DNA of 16,538 bases from JBOGGX01 sp050744245 (GCA_050744245.1 JBOGGX010000128.1:1-16538), one strand, 5' to 3'; shown: positions 7,350-14,295, counted from the stretch's first letter. Numbers and translations are program-made. Notes: a model not told the origin generated them from the letters alone.

Positions 7350-9280
7350 CAGATGTCCAGGAAGCGAACGTCGTCGGCGTTGGTGACGATGAAGTGCTTG
7401 CGGCTCTCGACGTCGTCACCCATGAGGATCGACATGACCTCGTCGGCCAGCGCCGCCTGCTCGACGTTGACCTGCAGCAGGGTGCGCTTGTCGGGATCCA
7501 TGGTGGTGTCGCGGAGCTCCTCCCAGTCCATCTCGCCCAGGCCCTTCAACCGCTGGAAGTCCTTCTTGTGGTTGGGGTGCTCGGCAAGGAACTGGGCCTT
7601 GGCCCGGTCGTCCTTGAGATACAGCTTCTCCCGGCCGACCTCGGTCGAGTACAGCGGCGGCTGGGCGATGAAGACGTGGCCGTGCTCGACCAGCGGCTTC
7701 ATCTGGCGGAAGAAGAAGGTGAGCAGCAGGGTGCGGATGTGGCTGCCGTCGACATCGGCGTCGGCCATGATGATGACGCGGTCGTAGCGCCGCTTCTCGT
7801 ACTCGAACTCCTCGTTGCCGACGCCCGCGCCGATGCCGGCGATGAGGGCCTGGATCTCGAGATTCTTGAGCATGCGGTCGACGCGGGCCCGCTCGACGTT
7901 CAGGATCTTGCCCCGAATGGGGAGCACGGCCTGGGTGCGGGGGTTGCGGGCCTTGACCGCGGGGCCGCCGGCCGAGTCGCCCTCGACGATCAGCAGTTCG
8001 CGCTCCTCCCGGACGCCCGAGGTGCAGTCCTTGAGCTTGTCGGGCATGCCGGCCCCGTCGAGCAGGGTCTTCGAGCGGATCACGTCGCGGGCCTTGCGGG
8101 CCGCCATCCGGGCCTGGGCCGCGGCCAGGGCCTTCTTGACGACCTTGTTGGCCTCGGTCGGGTTCTCCTCGAGCCAGTCGCCCAGCTTCTCGTTGGTGGC
8201 CCGCTGGACCAGCGTCTTCATCGAGGTGTTGCCCAGCTTGGCCTTCGTCTGCCCCTCGAACTGCGGGTCGGTGAGCCGCACCGAGATGATCGAGGTCAGG
8301 CCCTCGCGGATGTCCTCGCCGAGCAGGTTGTCGTCCTTCTCCTTGAGAAGCGTCTTGGCCCTGGCGTAGCGGTTGACCACGCCGGTGAGCGCAGCCTTGA
8401 AGCCCTCCTCGTGGGTGCCGCCCTCGACGGTGTTGATGCCGTTGGCGAACGAGTGAATGCCGTCGGTCTGGTAGCCGGTGTTCCATTGGAACGCGACCTC
8501 GCACTCCTGGCCCTCGTCGGCCAGCTCGTAGGAGCCGACCTTGGAGAACAGCGGCTCCTTGGTCGCGTTGAGGTGCTTGACGAAGTCGCGGATGCCCCCC
8601 GAGTACCGGAACATCACCCGCTCGGAGGCGGCGTGGGCCGGGCGCTCGTCCCTGAACCAGATCTCGAGACCCCGGTTGAGGAACGCCATCATCTGCAGGC
8701 GCTCGGTGATCGTGCGGGCGGTGAACTCGACCGTCTCGAACACGAGCGAGTCCGGCCAGAAGGTGACAATGGTGCCGGTGCGTCCCCGGGGGGCCTCCCC
8801 CACCACCTTGAGCTTGGTGCGGGGCACGCCGCCGTCGGCGAACTCCATGCGGTAGCGCCGGCCGTTGCGGTCGACCTCGACCACCAGATGGCGGGACAGG
8901 GCGTTGACCACCGACACGCCGACGCCGTGGAGACCGCCGGACACCTTGTAGCCGTCGCCGCCGAACTTGCCCCCGCCGTGGAGCTTGGTGAGGGCGATCT
9001 CGACGCCGGACAGCCCGTTCTCCGGGTTGATGTCGACCGGGATCCCCCGGCCGTTGTCGACGACCCGGCAGCCGCCGTCGGCCAGCAGCACCACGTCGAT
9101 GCGGGTGGCGTGGCCGGCCATGGCCTCGTCGACCGAGTTGTCGACCACCTCCCAGACGAGGTGATGCAGCCCGGACGGCCCGGTGCTGCCGATGTACATG
9201 CCCGGTCGCTTGCGGACCGGGTCGAGACCCTCCAGGACGGTCATGTCCTTGGCGCCGTACGAGGTGGTTTGCTGCGCCAA
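7349..9280 (-). CDS. gyrB: DNA gyrase subunit B
   Basis: A 643-residue ATPase subunit of gyrase. The GHKL ATP-binding domain has EVVDNSVDEAMAG (general base E44), DNGRGIPVD (D75 region) and GGLHGVGVSVVNALS. The transducer domain follows. The TOPRIM domain has EGDSAGG (E433) and DADVDG (D507, D509, D511), the magnesium-binding residues. The C-terminal tail has KGLGEMDWEELRDTTMDP. After EGDSAGG the sequence is PAVKARNPRTQ rather than the more usual SAKQGRDR type. The start is a TTG at 9280 with GAAAGG 9 nt upstream; this gives the usual N-terminus before MTVLEGLDPVRKRPGMYIG. An ATG at residue 13 is in frame but leaves too little sequence. The operon order is gyrB then gyrA, with a 1-nt overlap. 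Confidence 0.97.
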   Translation of the reverse strand: MAQQTTSYGAKDMTVLEGLDPVRKRPGMYIGSTGPSGLHHLVWEVVDNSVDEAMAGHATRIDVVLLADGGCRVVDNGRGIPVDINPENGLSGVEIALTKLHGGGKFGGDGYKVSGGLHGVGVSVVNALSRHLVVEVDRNGRRYRMEFADGGVPRTKLKVVGEAPRGRTGTIVTFWPDSLVFETVEFTARTITERLQMMAFLNRGLEIWFRDERPAHAASERVMFRYSGGIRDFVKHLNATKEPLFSKVGSYELADEGQECEVAFQWNTGYQTDGIHSFANGINTVEGGTHEEGFKAALTGVVNRYARAKTLLKEKDDNLLGEDIREGLTSIISVRLTDPQFEGQTKAKLGNTSMKTLVQRATNEKLGDWLEENPTEANKVVKKALAAAQARMAARKARDVIRSKTLLDGAGMPDKLKDCTSGVREERELLIVEGDSAGGPAVKARNPRTQAVLPIRGKILNVERARVDRMLKNLEIQALIAGIGAGVGNEEFEYEKRRYDRVIIMADADVDGSHIRTLLLTFFFRQMKPLVEHGHVFIAQPPLYSTEVGREKLYLKDDRAKAQFLAEHPNHKKDFQRLKGLGEMDWEELRDTTMDPDKRTLLQVNVEQAALADEVMSILMGDDVESRKHFIVTNADDVRFLDI

Positions 9281-9374
9281 AAGACGCGACCTTTCAGTGC
9301 GGGAATTCGGGGTGATGGCCCACGGCCTCGACCCGCCAAAATTGCAGGTCAGAGCGGGAAATCACGATCACCTG

Positions 9375-9399
9375 ATTGTAGCAGGAACGCACCCGTTCC
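9375..9399 (-). promoter_or_regulatory. Candidate gyrB promoter with inverted repeat
   Basis: On the minus strand TGC-TACAAT (9383-9375) is a near-consensus extended -10. Immediately upstream is a perfect inverted repeat, GGAACG-N4-CGTTCC (9384-9399), covering the spacer between -10 and -35. Transcription would start near 9368, giving a leader of about 88 nt. No good -35 is present, which fits an extended -10 promoter. The repeat could be an operator, a supercoiling-sensitive element, or a short hairpin ending the DUF721 transcript. Confidence 0.5.
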
Positions 9400-9403
9400 C
9401 GGC

Positions 9404-9763
9404 TCATCCCTGGCGTCGCAGCCGCACCTCGACCCTGGTCACCCGGCCGGGGCCGATCCGCTGGTCGAGCCGGTGAAGGAGCTCGCCCTGGCGGAACCTC
9501 AGCTCGGTCGCCCAGACCGGCTCGTCGACGGCGACGACGAGCATCCGGTCGCGCACGACGACGGGTCGGGCGTGACCCGCGAGGTCACCCGCGACCTCGG
9601 GCCAGTGCCCGAAGATCTGCTCGAGCACGTCGACCTGGGGAGCGCCGAGGCCGCGCAGCACCCGGTCGAGCAGCTCGCCGATGCTGGCCGGCGCCGGCGT
9701 CGAGCCGGTCTGGCCATCGGCCTCGGCCCCGGCTTCGTCCGGCTCGAAGGTGCTCGTGCTCAG
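9404..9763 (-). CDS. DUF721 (DciA-like) protein, Rv0004-type
   Basis: A protein of up to 119 residues. The DUF721 core reads IGELLDRVLRGLG, then IFGHWPEVAGDLAGHARP, RDRMLVVAVDEPVWATELRF and LHRLDQRIGPGRVTRVEVRL. Family members related to DciA help load or manage the replicative helicase; the actinobacterial versions sit between recF and gyrB, as here. The start is unusual. The first ATG/GTG/TTG codon in frame is GTG at 9661, but that would delete the conserved IGELLDR segment. The frame is open upstream to a CTG at 9763, whose CTGA overlaps the recF stop in the way ATGA overlaps do in coupled genes. I therefore prefer CTG 9763, with moderate certainty; the 85-residue version from 9661 is the fallback. 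The helicase-related role is inferred from the family. Confidence 0.75.
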   Translation of the reverse strand: MSTSTFEPDEAGAEADGQTGSTPAPASIGELLDRVLRGLGAPQVDVLEQIFGHWPEVAGDLAGHARPVVVRDRMLVVAVDEPVWATELRFRQGELLHRLDQRIGPGRVTRVEVRLRRQG

Positions 9764-10836
9764 ACCTCCCGCAGCTTGCCGTCCTCCACCACCAGCACCT
9801 GCTCGGGGGCCGCTCCCGGGGGCAGGTGGCTGGCGCTGGTGAGGACGGTCTGGCCGGTCGGGAGATGGGCGAGCAGGGCCTCGCTCCGGTCGGGGTCGAG
9901 CTCGCTGAACACGTCGTCGAGCAGGAGCACCGGCGGGGTGTCGACCGCGGTGGTGACGAGCCGGTGGGCGGCCAGGCGCAGGGCCAGGGCCACACCCCGC
10001 TGCTCACCCTGGGATCCGTGGGTCCGGCCGGGCAGGCCGTCGATGACGAGCTCGAGCTCGTCGCGGTGGGGACCGACCAGCGTGACCCCCCGCCGAACGT
10101 CGTCGTCCCGGCCGGCCGCCAACGCCGCGGCCAAAGGACCGTCCCACGACGGCTGGTAGAGGGCGGTGACCTCGATGTCGCCGCCGGCCAGCTGGCCATA
10201 GGCCAGCTGGACCTCGGGCCCGAGACGTTCGACCAGCTCGCGGCGGGCTGCGGTCAGGGTCTCCCCCGCCGCGGCCAGCTTGGCGTCCCACACGTCGAGC
10301 GTGAATGCCGCGCTCGAGTCGAGCCGTCCGCCGACCTGGCGCAGCAGGGCATTGCGTTGGGCCAGTATGCGGTCGACGTCGCGCTGGACCGCGTCGTGCC
10401 GAGGGTGCAGGCCGACCAGCGTCTCGTCGAGGTACCGGCGCCGCTCGGCCGGGCCCCCCTTCACCAGCGTCAGGTCGTCCGGGGCGAACACGCTCGTCCG
10501 CACCCCGCCGAGCAGGTCACGCGACCCGGCCAGGCGCTGCCGGTTGATCTGCACCCGGCTGCGACCCCGAGGCGCCAGTTCGGCCTCGATCAGCACGTCG
10601 CGGTCGGGCCAGGCCACCTCGGCCCGGATCACGGCCTGGGCGCATCCCTGGCGGACGAGCGCATCGGCCGGCGCCCCACGGAACGACCGCATGGTGGCCA
10701 GCCAGCCGATGGCCTCGAGCAGGTTGGTCTTGCCCTGGCCGTTGGCCCCGACGATTCCGGTGATGCCGTCGCCCAGCGTCAGCTCGGCCGAGTGGAACGA
10801 CCGGAAATCGTTCAGCCAGAGGTGGCGCAGCCGCAA
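9760..10836 (-). CDS. recF: DNA replication and repair protein RecF
   Basis: A 358-residue ABC-type ATPase that with RecO and RecR helps RecA load at single-strand gaps. The Walker A motif is GANGQGKTN (residues 30-38). The N-terminal signature is LWLNDFRSF. The ABC signature region is SQGEQRGVALALRLA (about 275-289), and Walker B is VLLLDDVFSELD with D307-D308, followed by the D-loop. Its length matches the family. The frame is open back to 10911, which would overlap dnaN by 50 nt and add a non-conserved leader. I chose TTG at 10836 because homology starts there (LRLRHLWLNDF) and it leaves a 25-bp gap after dnaN. A weak GTGGA lies just upstream. Its stop overlaps the likely CTG start of the DUF721 gene. 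Confidence 0.93.
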   Translation of the reverse strand: MRLRHLWLNDFRSFHSAELTLGDGITGIVGANGQGKTNLLEAIGWLATMRSFRGAPADALVRQGCAQAVIRAEVAWPDRDVLIEAELAPRGRSRVQINRQRLAGSRDLLGGVRTSVFAPDDLTLVKGGPAERRRYLDETLVGLHPRHDAVQRDVDRILAQRNALLRQVGGRLDSSAAFTLDVWDAKLAAAGETLTAARRELVERLGPEVQLAYGQLAGGDIEVTALYQPSWDGPLAAALAAGRDDDVRRGVTLVGPHRDELELVIDGLPGRTHGSQGEQRGVALALRLAAHRLVTTAVDTPPVLLLDDVFSELDPDRSEALLAHLPTGQTVLTSASHLPPGAAPEQVLVVEDGKLREV

Positions 10837-10861
10837 TGTTCCACTTTGGACTATGTCGAAG

Positions 10862-11962
10862 CTAGGTGACCCGGACGGGCATGAGCAGGTACAGGAAGTC
10901 GGACCCCTCACTGGACCGGATGACCGCGGGCTTGAGGGCGTCGAGGGTCTGGATGATGACCTCGTCGCCCGGCGTGGCCTCGACGCCGTTGAGGAGGTAC
11001 TCGGGGTTGAACGCCACCGTCAGCTCGGTGCCCTCGTACTTGGCGTCGAGCTCCTCGTGGGCCTGGCCGACGTCCTGGGTGATGGCGGTGAGCTCGAGGC
11101 CGTCGGGCACCAGGTGGAGTCGCACCGGCGTGGCCTCCCTGGCCATCAGCTTGACCCGGCGCAGGGCGTCGAGCAACGGGTCGCGTCCCACGGTGAGCTG
11201 GTTGGGGTAGCTCGACGGGATCAGGCCACGGTAGGGCGGGAACTCGCCTTCGATGAGCCGGGTGACCAGCCGAACCGCATCCTCACCGATCTCGAACGCC
11301 GCCTCGCGTTCGCCCAGATGGAGCACGAGCGACCCCTTGGGGTCGAGCAGGCGGGCCAGCTCCGACAGCGCCCGCGACGGCACGAGCACGCTCTGGCCCT
11401 CGGCCAGCACCGAGGCCCCGGGCAGGTCACGCAGGGCCAGGCGGTAGGAATCGGTGGCGACCAGCCGCAGCCCCCCCTGCTCGGCCGCCAGCAGCACACC
11501 GGTGAGGATGGGTCTGGCGTCGTCGGCGCTGGCCGCCGACACCACCTGTTTGAGCGCGGCCACGACGTCGCCGGCATCGAGGGTGACCGCGTGCGCCGGC
11601 AGGTCGGCCAGCTTCGGGAACTCCTCGGCCGGCAGGACGCGGATAGCGAACTGCGACCGGCCCGCGGTAATCCTCGCCTCCTCGTCGTCGATCACGATGT
11701 CGACCCGCCCCGGTTCGAGCGCCCGCGCGATGTCGGTCGCCAGGCGGGCGGGCACGACGGCGACACCGTCCTCGTCCCCGGTGACCTCGGTCTGCACCGA
11801 GATGGTGAGATCGAGGTCGGACCCGGTGAGCTCGAGCCGGTCGCCGCGGAGCTCGATCCGCACGCCGGAGAGCACCGGCAGGGCACCGCCCCGGCTCGAC
11901 ACGGCCCGGCCGGCCGTGCCGAGCGTCTCGACGAGGGTGTCACGCTCGCATCGGAACTTCAC
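10862..11962 (-). CDS. dnaN: DNA polymerase III sliding clamp (beta subunit)
   Basis: A 366-residue ring-forming clamp that tethers DNA polymerase and repair proteins to DNA. Three clamp folds are recognisable. The N-terminal domain begins MKFRCERDTLVETLGTAGRA and contains the strand LPVLSGVRIEL. The middle domain includes ARPILTGVLLAAE and VATDSYRLALRDL. The C-terminal domain has FPPYRGLIPSSYP, FNPEYLLNGVEA, and ends YLLMPVRVT, the conserved tail near the protein-binding pocket. The start is GTG at 11962, matching the usual MKF beginning, with only a weak purine stretch upstream. It is transcribed after the 232-bp dnaA-dnaN gap, which holds DnaA-box-like sites and a candidate promoter. Nothing is truncated. 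Confidence 0.97.
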   Translation of the reverse strand: MKFRCERDTLVETLGTAGRAVSSRGGALPVLSGVRIELRGDRLELTGSDLDLTISVQTEVTGDEDGVAVVPARLATDIARALEPGRVDIVIDDEEARITAGRSQFAIRVLPAEEFPKLADLPAHAVTLDAGDVVAALKQVVSAASADDARPILTGVLLAAEQGGLRLVATDSYRLALRDLPGASVLAEGQSVLVPSRALSELARLLDPKGSLVLHLGEREAAFEIGEDAVRLVTRLIEGEFPPYRGLIPSSYPNQLTVGRDPLLDALRRVKLMAREATPVRLHLVPDGLELTAITQDVGQAHEELDAKYEGTELTVAFNPEYLLNGVEATPGDEVIIQTLDALKPAVIRSSEGSDFLYLLMPVRVT

Positions 11963-11997
11963 GATGTGGTCTCGCTTTCTGTTTCGAGCGTCTGGTT

Positions 11998-12026
11998 GAG
12001 ATAGGAGAAGTCGTAGGGCCTGTGAA
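11998..12026 (-). promoter_or_regulatory. Candidate dnaN promoter
   Basis: On the minus strand TTCACA (12026-12021), a 17-bp spacer and TATCTC (12003-11998) form a plausible promoter starting about 29 nt before the dnaN GTG. A DnaA box (12028-12036) lies one base upstream of the -35, so DnaA could influence it. Confidence 0.35.
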
Positions 12027-12027
12027 T

Positions 12028-12036
12028 TGTGGACGA
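12028..12036 (-). promoter_or_regulatory. DnaA box (one mismatch)
   Basis: TGTGGACGA reads TCGTCCACA on the minus strand, one mismatch from the high-GC DnaA box TTGTCCACA. It abuts the -35 of the candidate dnaN promoter. Confidence 0.5.
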
Positions 12037-12150
12037 GGCCTCGACCCCGCAGGTCACGGTGCCGCGGCTATCGGCCGTCGCCCCCAGCCTCGCGCGGCGA
12101 CGAGGCGGTTCCGGGGACCGGTCCCTCCCAACCTGGGGGTGACCGGCGGG

Positions 12151-12181
12151 TCGTCCACCACCTGTCCACCACCTGTCCACG
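12151..12181 (+). repeat. Three phased DnaA-box-like sites (11-bp period)
   Basis: TCGTCCACC (12151-12159), CTGTCCACC (12162-12170) and CTGTCCACG (12173-12181) start exactly 11 bp apart. CACCTGTCCAC is a perfect 11-bp tandem pair at 12159-12180. All keep the GTCCAC core but differ from TTGTCCACA at the ends, so they resemble low-affinity boxes set on one face of the helix. Confidence 0.5.
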
Positions 12182-12194
12182 GGTCCGCCCACGG

Positions 12195-13625
12195 CTACCA
12201 ACCATTGATGACCTTCTGGGACAATTCCTGGACCTGGTCGTAGATCTGGCGCCGTTCCCGCATCTGGTTCTCGATCTTCTGCACCGCGTGCATGACCGTG
12301 GTGTGATCGCCCTTGTTGAACGCCTTGGCGATCTGCGGGAACGAGAGGTCGGTGCTCACCCGGCAGACGTACATGGCGATCTGACGGGCGGTGACCAGCG
12401 GCCGGCTCCTGTTCCGCGACAGCAGCTCGTCGATGGTGAACCCGAACATGTTCGATGTTGCCTCGAGGATGACCTTTGGGGTGATCGGGCGGGGCTGGCG
12501 CTCCTTGAGCAGGTCGCCGAGCACGCGTTCGGCCAGGTCGGTCGACGCCGGCTCGTTGGTCAGGCTGGTGAACGCGGCCACCCGGGTGAGCGCCCCTTCG
12601 AGCTCACGGATGTTGTCGGTGATGTTGGTGGCGATGTACTCGAGAACCTCGTTGGGGAGATACGTGTCCTCACGTTCGGCCCGCTTGCGCAGGATGGCGA
12701 GCCTGGTCTCGAGGTCGGGCGGCTGGATGTCGGTGATCAACCCCATCTTGAACCGGCTGCGCAGCCGGTCCTCAAGGGTCGGTATGGCGTCGGGGGGCCG
12801 ATCGGACGACAGCACGATCTGTCGGCTGCCCTCGTAGAGGGCGTTGAACGTATGGAAGAACTCCTCCTGGGTCTCCTTCTTGCCCTCGACGAACTGGATG
12901 TCATCGACCAGCAACACGTCGATGTCGCGGTACCGGCGCCGGAAGGCCATGCCCGAGTTGGTGCGGATCGAGTCGACGAACTCGTTGAGGAAGGTCTCCG
13001 ACGACACGTAACGGACCCGGAAGGTGGGGTAGTTCTCCCGGACATAGGACGCGACGGCCTGGAGCAGATGGGTCTTGCCCAGCCCGGCGTCGCCGTAGAT
13101 GAACAGCGGGTTGTAGCTCTGCCCCGGTCGCTCGGCCACGGTCAGGGCGGCGGCGTGGGCGAACCGGTTCGACGCGCCGATCACGAAGCCCTCGAACCGG
13201 TACCTCGGGTTGAAGCTCGAGCTGCTCCAGCCGTCCGTCGCGGTCGTCATCTCGGCTCGCGTCCGGGCGCCGGCGTTGACGGCGCTGCCGTTGCCGTTGC
13301 CGACGGCGGCGCCGTTCGCTTCGACCCCGTTGCCGTCGGCCTCCAGTGGATCGGTGACCCGCAGCTCCCTCGCGGTCGATGGCGCGACCTCAACCACCAC
13401 GTCGGTGCTGCGCGCCCCGACATCGGCCAGCGCGGCCTCGATCAGATTGCGATACCGCGACTCGATCCGCTCTCGGACCCACGGGCTCGGGACCGCCAGC
13501 ACCAACCGGCCCTTGTCATCGGTGCGGGCCGCGATCTCGGCGAAGGACGACAACCACACCGCTTCAGACACGTGGTCGCGTACGACTTCGGCGCACGACT
13601 TCCACAGGAGTTGCGCATCCGCCAC
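12195..13625 (-). CDS. dnaA: Chromosomal replication initiator protein DnaA
   Basis: A 476-residue AAA+ initiator that binds DnaA boxes and unwinds the origin. Domain I spans about 5-85 (LLWKSCAEVVRDHVSEAVWL). Domain II is a short Gly/Asn/Ala-rich linker (about 92-130). Domain III has Walker A GDAGLGKT (178-185), Walker B VLLVDD (237-242), and SSDRPP in the sensor I region. Domain IV holds the box-binding helix-turn-helix, STDLSFPQIAKAF followed by GDHTTVMHAV (424 onward). The frame stays open far upstream, but that part is non-conserved and overlaps rpmH. I chose GTG at 13625 because domain I starts within five residues, as in the family; TTG 13634, GTG 13661 and GTG 13673 are alternatives, and the last two lie inside DnaA boxes. 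An upstream promoter with a DnaA box suggests autoregulation. Confidence 0.95.
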   Translation of the reverse strand: MADAQLLWKSCAEVVRDHVSEAVWLSSFAEIAARTDDKGRLVLAVPSPWVRERIESRYRNLIEAALADVGARSTDVVVEVAPSTARELRVTDPLEADGNGVEANGAAVGNGNGSAVNAGARTRAEMTTATDGWSSSSFNPRYRFEGFVIGASNRFAHAAALTVAERPGQSYNPLFIYGDAGLGKTHLLQAVASYVRENYPTFRVRYVSSETFLNEFVDSIRTNSGMAFRRRYRDIDVLLVDDIQFVEGKKETQEEFFHTFNALYEGSRQIVLSSDRPPDAIPTLEDRLRSRFKMGLITDIQPPDLETRLAILRKRAEREDTYLPNEVLEYIATNITDNIRELEGALTRVAAFTSLTNEPASTDLAERVLGDLLKERQPRPITPKVILEATSNMFGFTIDELLSRNRSRPLVTARQIAMYVCRVSTDLSFPQIAKAFNKGDHTTVMHAVQKIENQMRERRQIYDQVQELSQKVINGW

Positions 13626-13653
13626 CAGCCCCAAGTCCTCTCGATCGTCCGTT

Positions 13654-13686
13654 CCGTCCACAGTTGCGTCCACAAAATGTGGACAA
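13654..13686. promoter_or_regulatory. DnaA box cluster upstream of dnaA
   Basis: Three sites lie within 33 bp: CCGTCCACA (13654-13662, two mismatches), GCGTCCACA (13666-13674, two mismatches), and TGTGGACAA (13678-13686), the exact complement of TTGTCCACA. The last two face each other, forming the palindrome TCCACAAAATGTGGA. They would lie in the dnaA mRNA leader, or in the first codons if a longer dnaA start is used. Confidence 0.65.
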
Positions 13687-13803
13687 CGCGGACACGGCCG
13701 CGGCCAAGTGGCCGGGCCGGATCCCGGTGCCCGCCACCCCCGCGGCGTGTGGCGGAGGCGCTCGCCGGAGCGAGAACACGACCGCCACCGAGGTGGTTCG
13801 GGC

Positions 13804-13832
13804 ACGGTACCACGTTGTCCACAGGGGGTCGA
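13804..13832 (-). promoter_or_regulatory. Candidate dnaA promoter containing a perfect DnaA box
   Basis: On the minus strand: TCGACC -35 (13832-13827), a 17-bp spacer, and TGG-TACCGT extended -10 (-10 at 13809-13804). A perfect DnaA box, TTGTCCACA (13815-13823), lies wholly inside the spacer, so bound DnaA should block RNA polymerase. Transcription would start near 13797, about 170 nt before the chosen dnaA start. Confidence 0.5.
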
Positions 13833-13948
13833 CAGACCGACAAAGCACCTGGTGGGAGGGGGAATCCACCCATTCCCGCCGGGCGCAGGAGGCGAGGCGA
13901 GGAGAAGGGCGGCGGAGCCGCCAGGCGGAGCCACGGGAGCGGCGTTCG

Positions 13949-13991
13949 AGTGGCGCAAACAACACAGCAAGCAACCCAGAAGTGGCGCAAA
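13949..13991 (+). repeat. Spaced direct repeat AGTGGCGCAAA
   Basis: AGTGGCGCAAA occurs at 13949-13959 and again at 13981-13991, 32 bp apart (about three helical turns). Each copy is followed a few bases later by ACACAGC. The pair lies in the least GC-rich part of the gap and just upstream of the possible rpmH -10. Function unknown. Confidence 0.5.
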
Positions 13992-14092
13992 GGGCACACA
14001 GCCCTCTAGCCTGGTCGGCCAGCGCGCCCGCCGCGTCCCGCCCGCCGCGCCAGCGTGGGTGGAACGCCAACGACGCCTCGGTTTCGATTCGG

Positions 14093-14127
14093 TCGCGAGC
14101 GCCCCCGTCGGGGTCCGTCGCTCGCGA
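14093..14127 (+). promoter_or_regulatory. Hairpin in the rpmH leader
   Basis: A 9-bp perfect inverted repeat, TCGCGAGCG (14093-14101) and CGCTCGCGA (14119-14127), encloses a smaller CCCC/GGGG pairing. It ends two bases before the GGAG ribosome-binding site of rpmH, so it could affect L34 translation or protect the operon mRNA. Confidence 0.45.
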
Positions 14128-14138
14128 GAGGAGCACCA

Positions 14139-14273
14139 GTGAAGCGCACGTACCAGCCGAACACCCGCCGGCGGGCCCGCCGGCACGGCTTCCGCCACCG
14201 GATGTCGACCCGCGCCGGGCGAGCCATCCTCCGTGCCCGCCGCCAGCGTGGCCGTCACCGTCTCTCCGCCTGA
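14139..14273 (+). CDS. rpmH: 50S ribosomal protein L34
   Basis: A 44-residue, strongly basic protein of the large ribosomal subunit. It has the family signature MKRTYQPNTRRRARRHGFR, then RMSTRAGRAILRARRQRGR, ending RLSA. It starts with GTG at 14139, preceded by GGAG at a spacing of 5 nt; the frame is open to 14055 but the L34 start is unmistakable. It is the first gene of the rpmH-rnpA-yidD-yidC-jag operon and is divergent from dnaA. A stable hairpin in its leader ends just before the ribosome-binding site, and a possible -10 (TAGCCT, 14007-14012) would give a long leader of about 120 nt. Its length and sequence are normal. Confidence 0.97.
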   Translation: MKRTYQPNTRRRARRHGFRHRMSTRAGRAILRARRQRGRHRLSA

Positions 14274-14295
14274 GTCACGGGCGAAGCGGCCGGTG

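Larger units (their letters stand above)
11963..12194. other. dnaA-dnaN intergenic region, candidate oriC part
   Basis: A 232-bp gap in the position of oriC in most actinobacteria. It holds a cluster of three DnaA-box-like sites at exactly 11-bp spacing near dnaA, one near-perfect box (TGTGGACGA, 12028-12036), and a candidate dnaN promoter. It is short and GC-rich, with few boxes and no strong AT-rich unwinding element, unlike larger actinobacterial origins. The part nearest dnaN (about 11970-12030) is the least GC-rich. Confidence 0.5.
13626..14138. other. rpmH-dnaA intergenic region (regulatory / possible origin part)
   Basis: A 513-bp gap without a gene. From the dnaA side it holds two imperfect DnaA boxes and one perfect box (13654-13686), the candidate dnaA promoter with a second perfect box (13804-13832), a purine-rich GC stretch with a small GGCGG/CCGCC inverted repeat (13911-13922), a spaced direct repeat in the least GC-rich part (13949-13991), a possible rpmH -10 TAGCCT (14007-14012), and a hairpin just before the rpmH ribosome-binding site (14093-14127). 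Confidence 0.6.

Noticed and set aside
7394..10159. A 921-codon plus-strand open frame
   Set aside because: It lies antisense to gyrB, the DUF721 gene and recF and has no family motif. Long antisense frames are expected in very GC-rich genes with biased third positions.
10280..12004. A 574-codon plus-strand open frame
   Set aside because: It is antisense to recF and dnaN, with no recognisable protein features.
12027..14009. A 660-codon plus-strand open frame
   Set aside because: It is the antisense shadow of dnaA, low in complexity, with no ribosome-binding site or domain.
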